Shown: positions 25,594 through 34,696, counted from the stretch's first letter. The stretch: 64,000 nt of DNA from Pseudomonas sp. H1h (GCF_000633255.1 NZ_AYMJ01000025.1:1-64000); one strand, 5' to 3'. Notes: generated by a model not told the origin, from the sequence alone. Numbers and translations are program-made.

Positions 25594-27075
25594 TCAGACC
25601 ATCATCAGCAGCACGGCGACGAAAATGCTGCCGGCGGAGAAGGTCATGGTCCGAGACGACCAGGTGTTGAACCAACGTTGAAAGCTGGCGAGATCACGGG
25701 TCAGGGAAGTGGGTTGGCGAGTCCAGGATTGCTGGTCGAGGCGGAAGAACACGTAGATCTTCACCAGCGCACCGACGATCTGGTTGTAATAGAGGATCGC
25801 CGGGTAGGCCGGGCCGATCCGGTGACCGGAGCACGACAGCAGCAGGGTCAGAATCAGTCGGGTGATGCCGATCCACAGCAGGTAGGCGAGGATGAAAGCG
25901 CCGCCGTACTTGAAGCTGGCGATGATGGCGACGGTCAGGCCCAGCAGCGAGGTCCACATCGAGACGCGCTGATCGAACAGCACCACCGAGGTGAACGCGC
26001 CAAGGCGTTTCACACCCAGGCCCAGCGCTCGCGAGTTCTGGCGCAGGTTGTTGCCGTACCAGCGGAACATCAGTTTGCGGCTGGCCTTGATGAAGCTCTT
26101 TTCCGGCGGGTGTTCAACGGTGTTGATCGCCGCGTCCGGCACGTAAAAGGTGTCGTAACCCAGGCGCATCAGGCTGAACCAGCTCGACTTGTCGTCGCCG
26201 GTGAGAAACTTGAAACGGCCCAGGCGCCAGTGTTGCAGCGAGTCGCTTTCGACGTCGGCGATGAATTCAGGGTCGGTCACCACGGTGGCGCGGAACACCG
26301 ACATGCGTCCGGTCATGGTCAGTACGCGCTTGGACAGGGCCATCGAGCACATGTTGATGTGGCGCTGGGCGAAACGCAGCTTGTGCCATTCGCTCATGAT
26401 GTAGCCGCCGCGCACTTCACAGAACTCGTTGGTGGTCAGGCCGCCGACGTTGCCGAACAGCTGGAACCACGGCACGGTCTTGCGCACGGTGCCTTCGCCG
26501 AGCACGGTGTCGCCATCGATCACGGCCACAACGGCGCGGTCGTCCGGCAGGTGGCGGGAGATCGCGCGGAAACCATAGGCCAGGCCATCGCGTTTGCCGG
26601 TGCCGGGAATGCGCACGAAATCGAGCTTGACCCGCTCCGGCGGATTCATCCGCGCCCACAGCGCTTTGACCAGCAACTCATCGGACATTTCGACGATCGA
26701 GCAGACCACGGTGGTCGGCAGGTCGCAGTCGATTGCTTCGCGGATCACCGAGCTGTAGACCTGCGCGGTGGTCAGCGCGTCGATACGGAAACTGGTGACC
26801 ATCAGAAACACATGCGACGGGTCCGCCGCCTTACCCAGCTTGCGCACTTTGCGGCGCAGGTGCGGGTAAACGATGTAGAGAAAAATCATGCCGCGCACAA
26901 AGTGCGTTGCACCCATCGAGTAGCGCCAGATACCCACGGCGCCAATCAGGAAAATGAAGTCCTTCGACTCGGAGTCGAACGTGGACGTGGGCAGCATCAA
27001 GGCCAGGCCCATCAACAAACTGAGGTAAAACAGCCAACCGGCGGCCTGAAGTAGGCCGTGCTTTAGCCTGTGCAT
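25594..27075 (-). CDS. alg8: Alginate polymerase Alg8 (GT2)
   Basis: A 493-residue family 2 glycosyltransferase in the inner membrane that polymerises GDP-mannuronate into polymannuronate. N-terminal membrane helices occupy about residues 10-65. The GT2 aspartates are present as IDGDTVLG and in LTGDDKSSW, and C-terminal helices form the translocation path. The ATG at 27075 has GGA eight bases upstream; an ATG three codons earlier (27084) is possible. Activity depends on Alg44 and c-di-GMP. Confidence 0.95.
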   Translation of the reverse strand: MHRLKHGLLQAAGWLFYLSLLMGLALMLPTSTFDSESKDFIFLIGAVGIWRYSMGATHFVRGMIFLYIVYPHLRRKVRKLGKAADPSHVFLMVTSFRIDALTTAQVYSSVIREAIDCDLPTTVVCSIVEMSDELLVKALWARMNPPERVKLDFVRIPGTGKRDGLAYGFRAISRHLPDDRAVVAVIDGDTVLGEGTVRKTVPWFQLFGNVGGLTTNEFCEVRGGYIMSEWHKLRFAQRHINMCSMALSKRVLTMTGRMSVFRATVVTDPEFIADVESDSLQHWRLGRFKFLTGDDKSSWFSLMRLGYDTFYVPDAAINTVEHPPEKSFIKASRKLMFRWYGNNLRQNSRALGLGVKRLGAFTSVVLFDQRVSMWTSLLGLTVAIIASFKYGGAFILAYLLWIGITRLILTLLLSCSGHRIGPAYPAILYYNQIVGALVKIYVFFRLDQQSWTRQPTSLTRDLASFQRWFNTWSSRTMTFSAGSIFVAVLLMMV

Positions 27076-27181
27076 AATCTGCATCCGTCTCGATCTCGGG
27101 CGAGCCGTTTGGGTGGCCCGATGGGGTTAAGGCAGGCGAAGAACCGGCCGGGGGTTCAAATTCCCCGGCCGGAAGGCTGAC

Positions 27182-28498
27182 TTACCAGCAGATACCTTCG
27201 GTGCGAGTACCGGCGTTGGTGGCTTTGGCCATGAAGCCCACCAGGTCGATGACCTGTTTGCCGTGCGGTGCTTGCTGGGCCAGCGAACGGAATTTCTCGT
27301 CGCGGTTGCCGAGGATGATTACGTCGGAGTTGTCGATCACCGAATCGAAGTCCGCGTTGAGCAGGGACGACACGTGCGGGATCTTCGACTCGATGTAGTC
27401 CTTGTTCGCGCCATGAACACGGGCGTACTCGACGTTGCTGTCGTAGATGCTCAGGTCGTAGCCCTTGCCGATCAGCATTTCGGCCAGTTCCACCAGCGGG
27501 CTTTCGCGCAGGTCATCGGTCCCGGCCTTGAAGCTCAGGCCGAGCAGGGCGACTTTGCGTTTGTCGTGGCTTTCAACGATGTCGAAGGCGTTCTGCACTT
27601 GCGATTCGTTGCTGCGCATCAGCGAGTTGAGCAGCGGCGCTTCGACGTCCAGCGAACCGGCGCGGTAGGTCAGGGCGCGCACGTCTTTGGGCAGGCACGA
27701 ACCGCCGAAGGCGAAGCCCGGGCGCATGTAGTACTGGGACAGGTTGAGGGTCTTGTCCTGGCAGACCACGTCCATCACTTCACGGCCATCGACGCCGACC
27801 GCTTTGGCGATGTTGCCGATCTCGTTGGCGAAGGTCACTTTGGTCGCGTGCCAGACGTTGCAGGTGTACTTGATCATCTCGGCAACGGCGATGTCCTTGC
27901 GGATGATCGGTGCGTCGAGTTCTTCGTACAGCGACTGCAGAACGTCGCCCGAGGCCTTGTCGAACTCGCCGATGACGGTCATCGGTGGCAGGTCGTAGTC
28001 CTTGATCGCGGTGGATTCACGCAGGAACTCCGGGTTGACCGCAACGCCGAAGTCGACGCCGGCCTTCTTGCCCGAGCAGTCTTCGAGAATCGGGATCACC
28101 ACGTTGGCGACGGTACCCGGCAGCACGGTGCTGCGAACCACGATGGTGTGGCGGGTGGTTTTTTCACGCAGCACGAAACCGATCTCGCGGCACACCGCTT
28201 CGATGTAGTTCAGTTCCAGGTCGCCGTTCTTCTTGCTCGGTGTACCGACGCAGATCATCGACAGGTCGGTGTCACGAATCGCCTCGGCGAAGTTGGTTGT
28301 ACCGCGCAGACGACCGGTCTCGATCCCTTGTGCCAGCAGCTCGCCCAGACCCGGCTCAACAATCGGGGATTTACCCGCATTGATCATGTCGATCTTGTCT
28401 TTGGCAACATCGACGCCAACCACGTCATGGCCCCGTGCAGACAGGCAACCGGCACACACTGCGCCAACGTAACCCAAACCAAATATGCTGATGCGCAT
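27182..28498 (-). CDS. algD: GDP-mannose 6-dehydrogenase AlgD
   Basis: A 438-residue NAD-dependent enzyme that oxidises GDP-mannose to GDP-mannuronate, the committed step of alginate synthesis. The N-terminal NAD-binding loop is GLGYVG (residues 7-12). The catalytic cysteine is Cys268 in FGGSCLPKD, as in P. aeruginosa. The C-terminal UDP/GDP-binding domain includes GLSFKAGTDDLRESP. It is the first gene of the operon, preceded by about 800 bp without genes, consistent with its role as the main control point. Confidence 0.97.
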   Translation of the reverse strand: MRISIFGLGYVGAVCAGCLSARGHDVVGVDVAKDKIDMINAGKSPIVEPGLGELLAQGIETGRLRGTTNFAEAIRDTDLSMICVGTPSKKNGDLELNYIEAVCREIGFVLREKTTRHTIVVRSTVLPGTVANVVIPILEDCSGKKAGVDFGVAVNPEFLRESTAIKDYDLPPMTVIGEFDKASGDVLQSLYEELDAPIIRKDIAVAEMIKYTCNVWHATKVTFANEIGNIAKAVGVDGREVMDVVCQDKTLNLSQYYMRPGFAFGGSCLPKDVRALTYRAGSLDVEAPLLNSLMRSNESQVQNAFDIVESHDKRKVALLGLSFKAGTDDLRESPLVELAEMLIGKGYDLSIYDSNVEYARVHGANKDYIESKIPHVSSLLNADFDSVIDNSDVIILGNRDEKFRSLAQQAPHGKQVIDLVGFMAKATNAGTRTEGICW

Positions 28499-28656
28499 CG
28501 CAATTACCTCTGTGTTTTATCAAGCCATTAGATGGCCGGAGTTAATGGTGTTCAGCGGTCATAGTGCACTCGGAAGTGCGGCATACAGGCGCCACAATGC
28601 CGTGTGCAGGCATACTAAGTTCCGAGTGTCTAAATAAGTGCACTCAAGATGTGCGC

Positions 28657-28672
28657 AACTAGGCCTAGTTGT
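28657..28672. promoter_or_regulatory. 16-bp perfect palindrome upstream of algD
   Basis: CAACTAGG is followed directly by CCTAGTTG, a self-complementary 16-mer about 160 bp before the algD start. It is a candidate dimeric regulator site; no known regulator is assigned. Confidence 0.5.
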
Positions 28673-29121
28673 TATGACTTGCCCTGTTATGCAGCCGATC
28701 TTCTTGCTGGAAGACTCATGTGCATGTGTCCAGTCCACCTGATGTCGGACGTAACGCCCGTAGATCAAGCGGTTGGGTGCTCAGGCGAGCACGTTTACAG
28801 GGGCGCAGCCTTGGCCTTGTAGAGGATGTTTATGGTGCGTATCACCTATCCATCGTTAGTTGATCAGAAGAGTGAACCATCTAGGCAAGTTGCTGTGACA
28901 ACTTGGTTACATGGTTCTCCGCTCTGCGTAAGTTATCTCGTACAAACTCAGCGAGAATCGTTACCGGTGGTATGAGCTATGCATTTGGACATAGTTCCTA
29001 CCCACTCATCGCGAAATCTGAAATTTTTTGAAATATTGCTATAGATGGCACTGGTCTCAATTTGATAGCACTTTCGATTTCGCCCTTTATAAATAGGCGG
29101 CTAATCGCGTTAGATGTTTTT

Positions 29122-29156
29122 GTGCCACTACCGTGAAAAAATTTACGTGCCACTAC
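29122..29156. repeat. 25-bp spaced direct repeat upstream of algD
   Basis: GTGCCACTAC occurs at 29122 and 29147, each followed by a GTGAAAAAA or TGAAAAAAA tract. It lies inside the AT-rich segment between yaaA and algD. Confidence 0.6.
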
Positions 29157-29267
29157 TGAAAAAAATCACGGCTGTCGAGTGAAACTAAAATTAGAATTGG
29201 AGGGGACGATTTTATGTCGCCAATAAAACGGCGAAATAGTGCGAGGGATTTTTGACGTCGTGCGAGC

Positions 29268-29297
29268 TGCACGACTCTTTATAGAAAGAGTCGTGCA
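29268..29297. terminator. Strong 13-bp hairpin after yaaA
   Basis: TGCACGACTCTTT and its exact inverse are separated by ATAG, ending 11 bp after the yaaA stop. There is no T-run on either side, so it may stabilise or process the transcript rather than terminate it. Confidence 0.5.
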
Positions 29298-29308
29298 ATG
29301 GGCATGCT

Positions 29309-30088
29309 TTATTCCGGGGCGTGGTCGCGCAAAAACACCAGATTGTCGGGTTTCGATTGCTCGGCGCTGAAGCGATAGCCCTGCACATCGAACTGTTTGA
29401 GGGCGGCCGGATCGTTGATCCGTTCCTGAATCACGAAACGGCTCATCAGGCCACGGGCCTTCTTCGCGTAGAAACTGATGATCTTGTACTGGCCATTTTT
29501 GAAGTCCTTGAACTCGGTGTTGATGATTCGCGCATTCAGGGCGCTGCGCTTGACCGCCGAGAAGTACTCGTTGGAGGCCAGGTTCAGCAGCACGTCATCA
29601 CCTTGCTCGACGAGCGCTTCGTTGAGCCATTCGCTGATGCGCGTGCCCCAGAAGGCGTACAGGTCCTTGCCTCGGGCGTTGGCCAGTTTGGTGCCCATTT
29701 CCAGACGGTACGGTTGCATCAGGTCCAGCGGACGCAGCAGGCCATAGAGGCCGGAGAGCATGCGCAGGTGCTTTTGCGCGTAATCGAACTGGGCTTCGCT
29801 GAACGATTGCGCGTCGAGACCGGTGTACACGTCACCCTTGAACGCGAGCAGGGCCTGCTTGGCGTTTTCCGGGGTGAAGGCGGGGGTCCAGCTGCCGAAA
29901 CGCGCGGCATTGAGGCCGCCGATCTTGTCGGACACGTGCATCAGTTCGCTGATTTGCGCCGGGCTCAGTTCGCGCAGTTGCTGGATCAGCTCCTGGGAGT
30001 GGTCGAGGTATTGCGGCTGGGTGAAGCGCTGGGTCGCCGGCGGTGTTTCGTAATCGAGGGTCTTGGCGGGGGAAATCACCATCAGCAT
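29309..30088 (-). CDS. yaaA: Peroxide stress protein YaaA (DUF328)
   Basis: A 259-residue cytoplasmic protein of the YaaA/UPF0246 family, starting MLMVISPAKTLDYETPP, a signature of the family. It contains the conserved GLYGLLRPLDLMQPYRLEMG and a C-terminal KKARGLMSRFVI region. In E. coli YaaA lowers intracellular iron during peroxide stress and binds DNA. Length is normal. It stands alone between the alginate upstream region and a divergent deacetylase-like gene. Confidence 0.93.
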   Translation of the reverse strand: MLMVISPAKTLDYETPPATQRFTQPQYLDHSQELIQQLRELSPAQISELMHVSDKIGGLNAARFGSWTPAFTPENAKQALLAFKGDVYTGLDAQSFSEAQFDYAQKHLRMLSGLYGLLRPLDLMQPYRLEMGTKLANARGKDLYAFWGTRISEWLNEALVEQGDDVLLNLASNEYFSAVKRSALNARIINTEFKDFKNGQYKIISFYAKKARGLMSRFVIQERINDPAALKQFDVQGYRFSAEQSKPDNLVFLRDHAPE

Positions 30089-30273
30089 GAAGTCGTCTCC
30101 TTTAATCGTGGGGGCGATTCTAGGGGCTTGGCCGAGTTGACTCCAGCTATGAGCGTAATAGGTGATCGATGGCCTGCCACAATCCCCATGTGGGAGGGGG
30201 CATTTGTGTGGCTAAGGGAAATAGGGCGGGATCAGCTATAGTGCCGCGCGGGTTTTGTTATGGAGACACCCCT

Positions 30274-31398
30274 TTGCGCATTGTTCTTTTATTCACCGCG
30301 TGGCTGTTGAGCTGCGGTGCCATGGCGGCACCGGGTGATGTGGCGACGCTGGATCGCAGCACCTGGCCCGAGCAGCTCAGCAACCCGACCCTGTTCGACG
30401 TCGCGTCTCGCGCCGAAATCCTCATGTTTGCCCGTGGCCTGCTCGGCACCGAGGCGCTGGACGAGGCCGCTCTGGCCCAGCGTCTGGGGCTGCGCACGGT
30501 CAATATCGACGCGATCAGCAGCCTGCGTCAGCGGTTGTGGGAACGCCTGTTGGCCGGCTACAACTTCGCCCAGCAGAGCTGTGATCAGGACGCCTCGTTC
30601 TGCTTTCTCGTCGAGGACCTGCCGACGCTGCGCGAGCAGGCTGCCAAATTCGTGGTCAGCGACGACAGTTATTACACCAAGTGGGCAGAGCCGAGCCGGC
30701 TGTTTCATTTGCAGTACCTGGACGAGCTGATGCGCAAGGCCGCGCTGTCGCCGCAGACCAGCAGCGAAGTCGATCGTTTCGGTGACTACGAGCGCAATGG
30801 CGACGAGATGCATGACCGGCTGTTTCTGCTGAGTTTCGACAGCGCCGCCAATCTGCAGCCGGACAATACCGACTGGATCGCCGACTACCTGCGCAAGTCC
30901 AGTTTGAGCGGCACCTTCTTCCTGCTGGGCAAGGACGTACAGGCGCGGCTGGCAGATCGCTCGGTAAGCAACCTGCAATCGGAGTTCTCGAAACAGTGCG
31001 TTGGCGTGCAGGGCTGGGAATTCCGCTCCCACAGCCACTGGCAGGACTGGCAGGACTCGGTGCGCCGCAGCAGCGATCTGGTGAAGAGCAAGTTGCCGGA
31101 AAATTACGTGCCGCTGTTCCGTCCTCCAGAGGGGCAGCGACGCAGCGATGCCGGCAGTTTCTTCCGTAATCAGGGCCTGCAAGTGGCACTGTGGGACATC
31201 GATGCCCAGGACGGCGCGGGCAAACTCAAGGGGGCACCGAGCGCGCAGCGGGTGTTGACCCTGATGCTGTTGTGGCGCCACGGGGTGATCAATTTCAACA
31301 TGAAGCAGGATGCGGTGAAGACCGCGTTGCCGTGGTTGATCACGCAAACTGCGCAAAGCGGCATCGGTTGGGAAGACTGTCAGGACGGGTTTCGCTGA
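30274..31398 (+). CDS. Secreted polysaccharide-deacetylase-like protein with degenerate active site
   Basis: A 374-residue protein with a signal peptide (MRIVLLFTAWLLSCGAMAA). The TTG at 30274 follows GGAG by eight bases and is the best start; the open frame continues 35 codons upstream without support. An N-terminal helical part covers about residues 25-175, followed by a NodB-like domain. The usual motif 1 TFDDG reads SFDSAA, the H-S/T-x-x-H motif reads SHSHWQD, RxPY reads FRPPEG, and the DxxDW-type motif is WDIDAQD. One metal Asp and at least one His position therefore differ. It may be inactive or have altered chemistry. The substrate is unknown. Confidence 0.75.
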   Translation: MRIVLLFTAWLLSCGAMAAPGDVATLDRSTWPEQLSNPTLFDVASRAEILMFARGLLGTEALDEAALAQRLGLRTVNIDAISSLRQRLWERLLAGYNFAQQSCDQDASFCFLVEDLPTLREQAAKFVVSDDSYYTKWAEPSRLFHLQYLDELMRKAALSPQTSSEVDRFGDYERNGDEMHDRLFLLSFDSAANLQPDNTDWIADYLRKSSLSGTFFLLGKDVQARLADRSVSNLQSEFSKQCVGVQGWEFRSHSHWQDWQDSVRRSSDLVKSKLPENYVPLFRPPEGQRRSDAGSFFRNQGLQVALWDIDAQDGAGKLKGAPSAQRVLTLMLLWRHGVINFNMKQDAVKTALPWLITQTAQSGIGWEDCQDGFR

Positions 31399-31406
31399 TA
31401 AACGGC

Positions 31407-31442
31407 AAAAGCCCGTAAACATTGGGCTTGTGGCGATTTTTT
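31407..31442 (+). terminator. Probable terminator after the deacetylase-like gene
   Basis: AAGCCC pairs with GGGCTT across nine bases, followed by GTGGCGATTTTTTT. The stem is short and the T-run is delayed. The following 31443-31735 holds no convincing gene or clear motif. Confidence 0.45.
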
Positions 31443-31735
31443 TGCAGGATTCGATGCAGGCGGACTTCCGACTTTAGCGGGGTCTGGACGGTCCGCCAAG
31501 GGCTTTTCGTCACTCTGCAAAATAAACTTAAAAAAACCGTCAAAGTGCTTTTTTATGTCATGGGTTTTGGAGTATTACGAAGACAGACCGCCGAAACCTG
31601 CAACACAGGTGGCGTCTTCCAAGACCCGTTTGTTTGCAGTCACTTGAATCTCCGCAGGTGAGGTTTCGGCAGTCACTTCGAGGCGCAGCACCGCCCAGGT
31701 ATTGCGTCGAATGGCTCCCACAAAGGTGACCGAGT

Positions 31736-33130
31736 ATGGATGATCACGGACGTAGCCCTTCTTCCAACCAGCCAATCCTTTATGTACTCGATACCAACGT
31801 ATTGATTCACGATCCAAATGCCCTGCTGAATTTCGAAGAACACCACGTCGCGATCCCGATGACCGTGCTTGAGGAACTGGACAAGCTCAAGAGCGGGCAT
31901 CACAGCGTTGCCGCTGAATGTCGTCAGGCGATCCGTTTGATTGACAAGACCTTGGGCGATGCCTCCCCCGAGGATGTCGAACTGGGCGTGCCGATCCAGC
32001 GCGGCAAGGGTGGGCCGAAAGGCTTGCTGTCAATTCTGATGAGCAAGCAGGCCGAGTCGAACCTGATTCTGCCCGAGCACCTGAACGACAACAAAATCAT
32101 CAACCAGTTGATCGACTTGCACACCCGTGATCCGAAGAAAGCGGTGGTGCTGGTTACCAAAGACATCAACATGCGTCTCAAGGCGCGCGCCTGCGGCATC
32201 GATGCCGAGGATTACAGCACCGACCAATTGGTCGATGACGTGTCCTTGCTGCCCAACGGCTACCACAACATGACCGGCTCGTTCTGGGACCGCGTGAGCA
32301 AGGTCGATACCCGTCAGGATCACGGCCGCACCTGGCATCAGGTGCAACTGATCGACAACCTGCCGGCGGTGCACATCAACGAGTTCATCATCGACGAACA
32401 GGGCTTTGTCGGCTGGATCAAGGAGATCGACGAGGCCAAGCTGCTGATTCTCGATCTGCACCAGGAACCGCTGCTGCACCAGGAAGCCTGGGGCCTCAAA
32501 CCGCGGGATATCTATCAGAGCCTGGCGCTGTATGCGCTACTGGATCCGGATATTCATCTGGTCAACCTGTCGGGTGCGGCAGGTTCGGGTAAAACCATTC
32601 TGGCGCTGGCTGCGGCCATCGAGCAGACCATGGTCAGCAAGCGCTATCGCCGGATCATCGCGACCCGCAGCGTGCAGGGCCTGGACCAGGAAATCGGCTT
32701 CCTGCCCGGCACTGAAGCGGAAAAAATGGAGCCGTGGCTGGGCGCCATCACCGACAACCTCGAAGCCTTGCACATGGATGACGAAAACACCCATGGCAGC
32801 GTCGACTACATCCTCAGCAAAGTACCGTTGCAGTTCAAATCACTCAATTACATTCGTGGTCGCAGCTTCCAGCAGAGCCTGATCCTGATCGACGAATGCC
32901 AGAACCTCACGCCGCACCAGATGAAAACCATCATCACCCGGGCCGGCGCCGGTTCCAAAGTGGTGTGCCTGGGTAACCTGGCACAGATCGATACCCCTTA
33001 CCTGTCCGCGACCAGTTCCGGGCTGACCTACCTGACCGAACGCTTCAAGGATTTCCCCAACGGTGTGCACATCACCTTGCAGGGAGTACCGCGCTCGATT
33101 CTGGCCGAATACGCCGAATCGCATTTGTAA
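31736..33130 (+). CDS. PIN-PhoH family ATPase (PhoH2/YlaK type)
   Basis: A 464-residue fusion. The N-terminal PIN nuclease domain (about residues 13-150) has YVLDTNVLIHD and TVLEELDKLK acidic positions and VTKDINMRLKA. The C-terminal PhoH ATPase has Walker A SGAAGSGKT (near residue 282), Walker B LILIDECQN and a sensor GNLAQIDTPY. PhoH2-type proteins in mycobacteria are RNA helicase/RNases; here the same role is inferred. The ATG at 31736 is used. A strong terminator follows. Confidence 0.93.
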   Translation: MDDHGRSPSSNQPILYVLDTNVLIHDPNALLNFEEHHVAIPMTVLEELDKLKSGHHSVAAECRQAIRLIDKTLGDASPEDVELGVPIQRGKGGPKGLLSILMSKQAESNLILPEHLNDNKIINQLIDLHTRDPKKAVVLVTKDINMRLKARACGIDAEDYSTDQLVDDVSLLPNGYHNMTGSFWDRVSKVDTRQDHGRTWHQVQLIDNLPAVHINEFIIDEQGFVGWIKEIDEAKLLILDLHQEPLLHQEAWGLKPRDIYQSLALYALLDPDIHLVNLSGAAGSGKTILALAAAIEQTMVSKRYRRIIATRSVQGLDQEIGFLPGTEAEKMEPWLGAITDNLEALHMDDENTHGSVDYILSKVPLQFKSLNYIRGRSFQQSLILIDECQNLTPHQMKTIITRAGAGSKVVCLGNLAQIDTPYLSATSSGLTYLTERFKDFPNGVHITLQGVPRSILAEYAESHL

Positions 33131-33142
33131 CCCTTCAACCGA

Positions 33143-33174
33143 AACCGGGCGGCCCGAAAGCCGCCCGGTTTTTT
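33143..33174 (+). terminator. Rho-independent terminator after the PhoH gene
   Basis: AACCGGGCGGC and GCCGCCCGGTT form an 11-bp stem around CCCGAAA, followed by a T-run. It starts 13 bp after the stop codon. Confidence 0.93.
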
Positions 33175-33194
33175 ATGGATAAATGTATATCCCT

Positions 33195-33282
33195 GTGGGA
33201 GCGAGCCTGCTCGCGAATACGGTGTGCCAGTCACCATCGATGTAGCCTGATGCACCGCCTTCGCGAGCAAGCTCGCTCCCAC
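33195..33282. repeat. REPIN between the PhoH and moaC genes
   Basis: GTGGGAGCGAGCCTGCTCGC and its inverted partner flank a unique spacer. Confidence 0.9.
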
Positions 33283-33367
33283 TGGGGGACGGTGTGAATT
33301 CATAATCAATGATGCGGAAATTTGACCCGCAGGTTTACAATCCCTGCTCCTGATCAGGAGTAATCCC

Positions 33368-33841
33368 GTGCTGACTCATCTCGATTCCCAAGGTCGCGCC
33401 AACATGGTCGACGTCACCGAAAAAGCCGTGACGTTCCGTGAGGCGACCGCCCAGGCGCTGGTGCGCATGCTCCCCGAAACCCTGCAGATGATCGTCAGCG
33501 GCGGCCATCCCAAGGGCGATGTGTTTGCCGTGGCGCGGATCGCCGGCATTCAGGCGGCGAAGAAGACCAGTGATCTGATCCCGCTGTGCCATCCGCTGAT
33601 GCTCACCGGCGTCAAGGTCGAACTCAGCGCTGAGGGCGACGACAGTGTGCGCATCGTTGCGCGCTGCAAGCTGTCCGGGCAGACCGGCGTGGAAATGGAA
33701 GCACTGACCGCTGCCAGCGTCGCCGCACTGACCATCTACGACATGTGCAAGGCTGTGGATCGTGGCATGACCATCGAAAGCGTGCGTCTGCTGGAGAAGG
33801 TCGGCGGCAAGAGCGGGCATTTCCAGGCGGAGCAGCCATGA
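33368..33841 (+). CDS. moaC: Cyclic pyranopterin monophosphate synthase MoaC
   Basis: A 157-residue enzyme of molybdenum cofactor synthesis. It converts the MoaA product 3',8-cyclo-GTP to cyclic pyranopterin monophosphate in the cytoplasm. The catalytic Asp and Lys are in IYDMCKAVDRGM. Family sequence LIPLCHPLMLTGV is present. The start is GTG at 33368, eight bases after AGGAG. It is followed by moaD with a 4-bp overlap; moaA is not in the window. Confidence 0.96.
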   Translation: MLTHLDSQGRANMVDVTEKAVTFREATAQALVRMLPETLQMIVSGGHPKGDVFAVARIAGIQAAKKTSDLIPLCHPLMLTGVKVELSAEGDDSVRIVARCKLSGQTGVEMEALTAASVAALTIYDMCKAVDRGMTIESVRLLEKVGGKSGHFQAEQP

Positions 33842-34080
33842 ACCTGACGGTAAGGTTTTTCGCCCGTTACCGTGAAGCGCTGGGCGTGGACTCGGTGGCG
33901 GTCGAAGGTGATTTCGCCACCGTCGATGACGTGCGTGCACTGCTCGCGCAACGTGAGGGTGCCCAGGTGTTGAGCGAACAGAACCTGATGTGCGCCCGCA
34001 ACGAAGACCTGTGCCAGCTCGACGAGCCGGTGAGTGACGGCGACGAAGTGGCGTTTTTCCCCACCGTGACCGGAGGCTGA
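33838..34080 (+). CDS. moaD: Molybdopterin synthase sulphur carrier MoaD
   Basis: An 80-residue ubiquitin-fold protein ending in the Gly-Gly tail (FPTVTGG) that carries the thiocarboxylate sulphur for molybdopterin synthase. The ATG overlaps the moaC stop (ATGA), which fixes the start despite a longer open frame upstream. moaE begins 3 bp after its stop. Confidence 0.95.
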   Translation: MNLTVRFFARYREALGVDSVAVEGDFATVDDVRALLAQREGAQVLSEQNLMCARNEDLCQLDEPVSDGDEVAFFPTVTGG

Positions 34081-34083
34081 GCC

Positions 34084-34536
34084 ATGGCGATTCGTGTGCA
34101 GTCCACGGCGTTCGATCCCGGTGCTGAAGTCAATGCGATGCACGCGGCCAACGTTGGCGTTGGTGCAGTGGTGAGTTTTGTCGGTTATGTGCGCGACTTT
34201 AACGACGGCCTTGATGTGGCGGGAATGTTCCTCGAACACTATTCGGGCATGACCGAAAAAGCCCTCGGCAAGATCGCTGTCGAGGCCGAGCAGCGCTGGC
34301 CGTTGCTCAAGCTGGAAGTGTTACACCGCATTGGCGCGCTGGAGCCGGGTGAGCCGATCGTGTTTGTCGGTGCAGCCAGTGCCCATCGTCAGGCCGCTTT
34401 CGATGCCTGCGCCTTTGTCATGGACTACCTGAAAACCCGTGCACCGTTCTGGAAGAAGGAAAACACCAGCGACGGCCCGCGTTGGGTGGAAGGGCGTGAC
34501 AGTGATCATGCCGCTGCAGATCGCTGGAAGAAGTAG
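34084..34536 (+). CDS. moaE: Molybdopterin synthase catalytic subunit MoaE
   Basis: A 150-residue large subunit. With MoaD it inserts the dithiolene sulphurs into cyclic pyranopterin monophosphate. Recognisable family sequences include FVGYVRDFNDG, LEHYSGMTEKAL, RIGALEPGEPIVFVGAASAH and the lysine-bearing PFWKKEN. It is the last gene of moaCDE, and REPs follow. Confidence 0.95.
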   Translation: MAIRVQSTAFDPGAEVNAMHAANVGVGAVVSFVGYVRDFNDGLDVAGMFLEHYSGMTEKALGKIAVEAEQRWPLLKLEVLHRIGALEPGEPIVFVGAASAHRQAAFDACAFVMDYLKTRAPFWKKENTSDGPRWVEGRDSDHAAADRWKK

Positions 34537-34560
34537 TTCTTCATAGCGTCTGCAAGTCCG

Positions 34561-34659
34561 TCTTCGCGAGCAGGCTCGCTCCCACATTTGAATCTTCACG
34601 TACACAGACTTTGTGCCCGGCGCAGATCTCCTGTGGGAGCGAGCCTGCTCGCGAAGGCG
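34561..34659. repeat. Two REPs in outward orientation
   Basis: An inverted REP at 34561-34585 and a direct one at 34633-34659 lie between moaE and the binding-protein gene. Confidence 0.85.
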
Positions 34660-34696
34660 TCATCAGCAAAACCGCAATCTCTGCCTCTTTGCCCGA

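Larger units (their letters stand above)
28499..29267 (-). promoter_or_regulatory. AT-rich algD upstream regulatory region
   Basis: No gene is supported here. The 28820-29230 part is visibly richer in A and T than its surroundings (for example AAATTTTTTGAAATATTGCT). A GGAACTT on the minus strand at 28618-28624 could be the -35 of an AlgU (sigma-22) promoter, but the expected -10 is poor. AGTGCACTC occurs at 28562 and 28638. In P. aeruginosa, algD has a long upstream region bound by AlgR, AmrZ and others; I found no exact AlgR consensus. Confidence 0.5.

Noticed and set aside
28559..28768. Small open frame upstream of algD
   Set aside because: It spans the palindrome and repeats, has no ribosome-binding site or homology, and lies in a regulatory region.
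29268..29297. Classical terminator for yaaA
   Set aside because: The stem is strong but there is no T-run on either strand, so the call is kept only as a hairpin of uncertain role.
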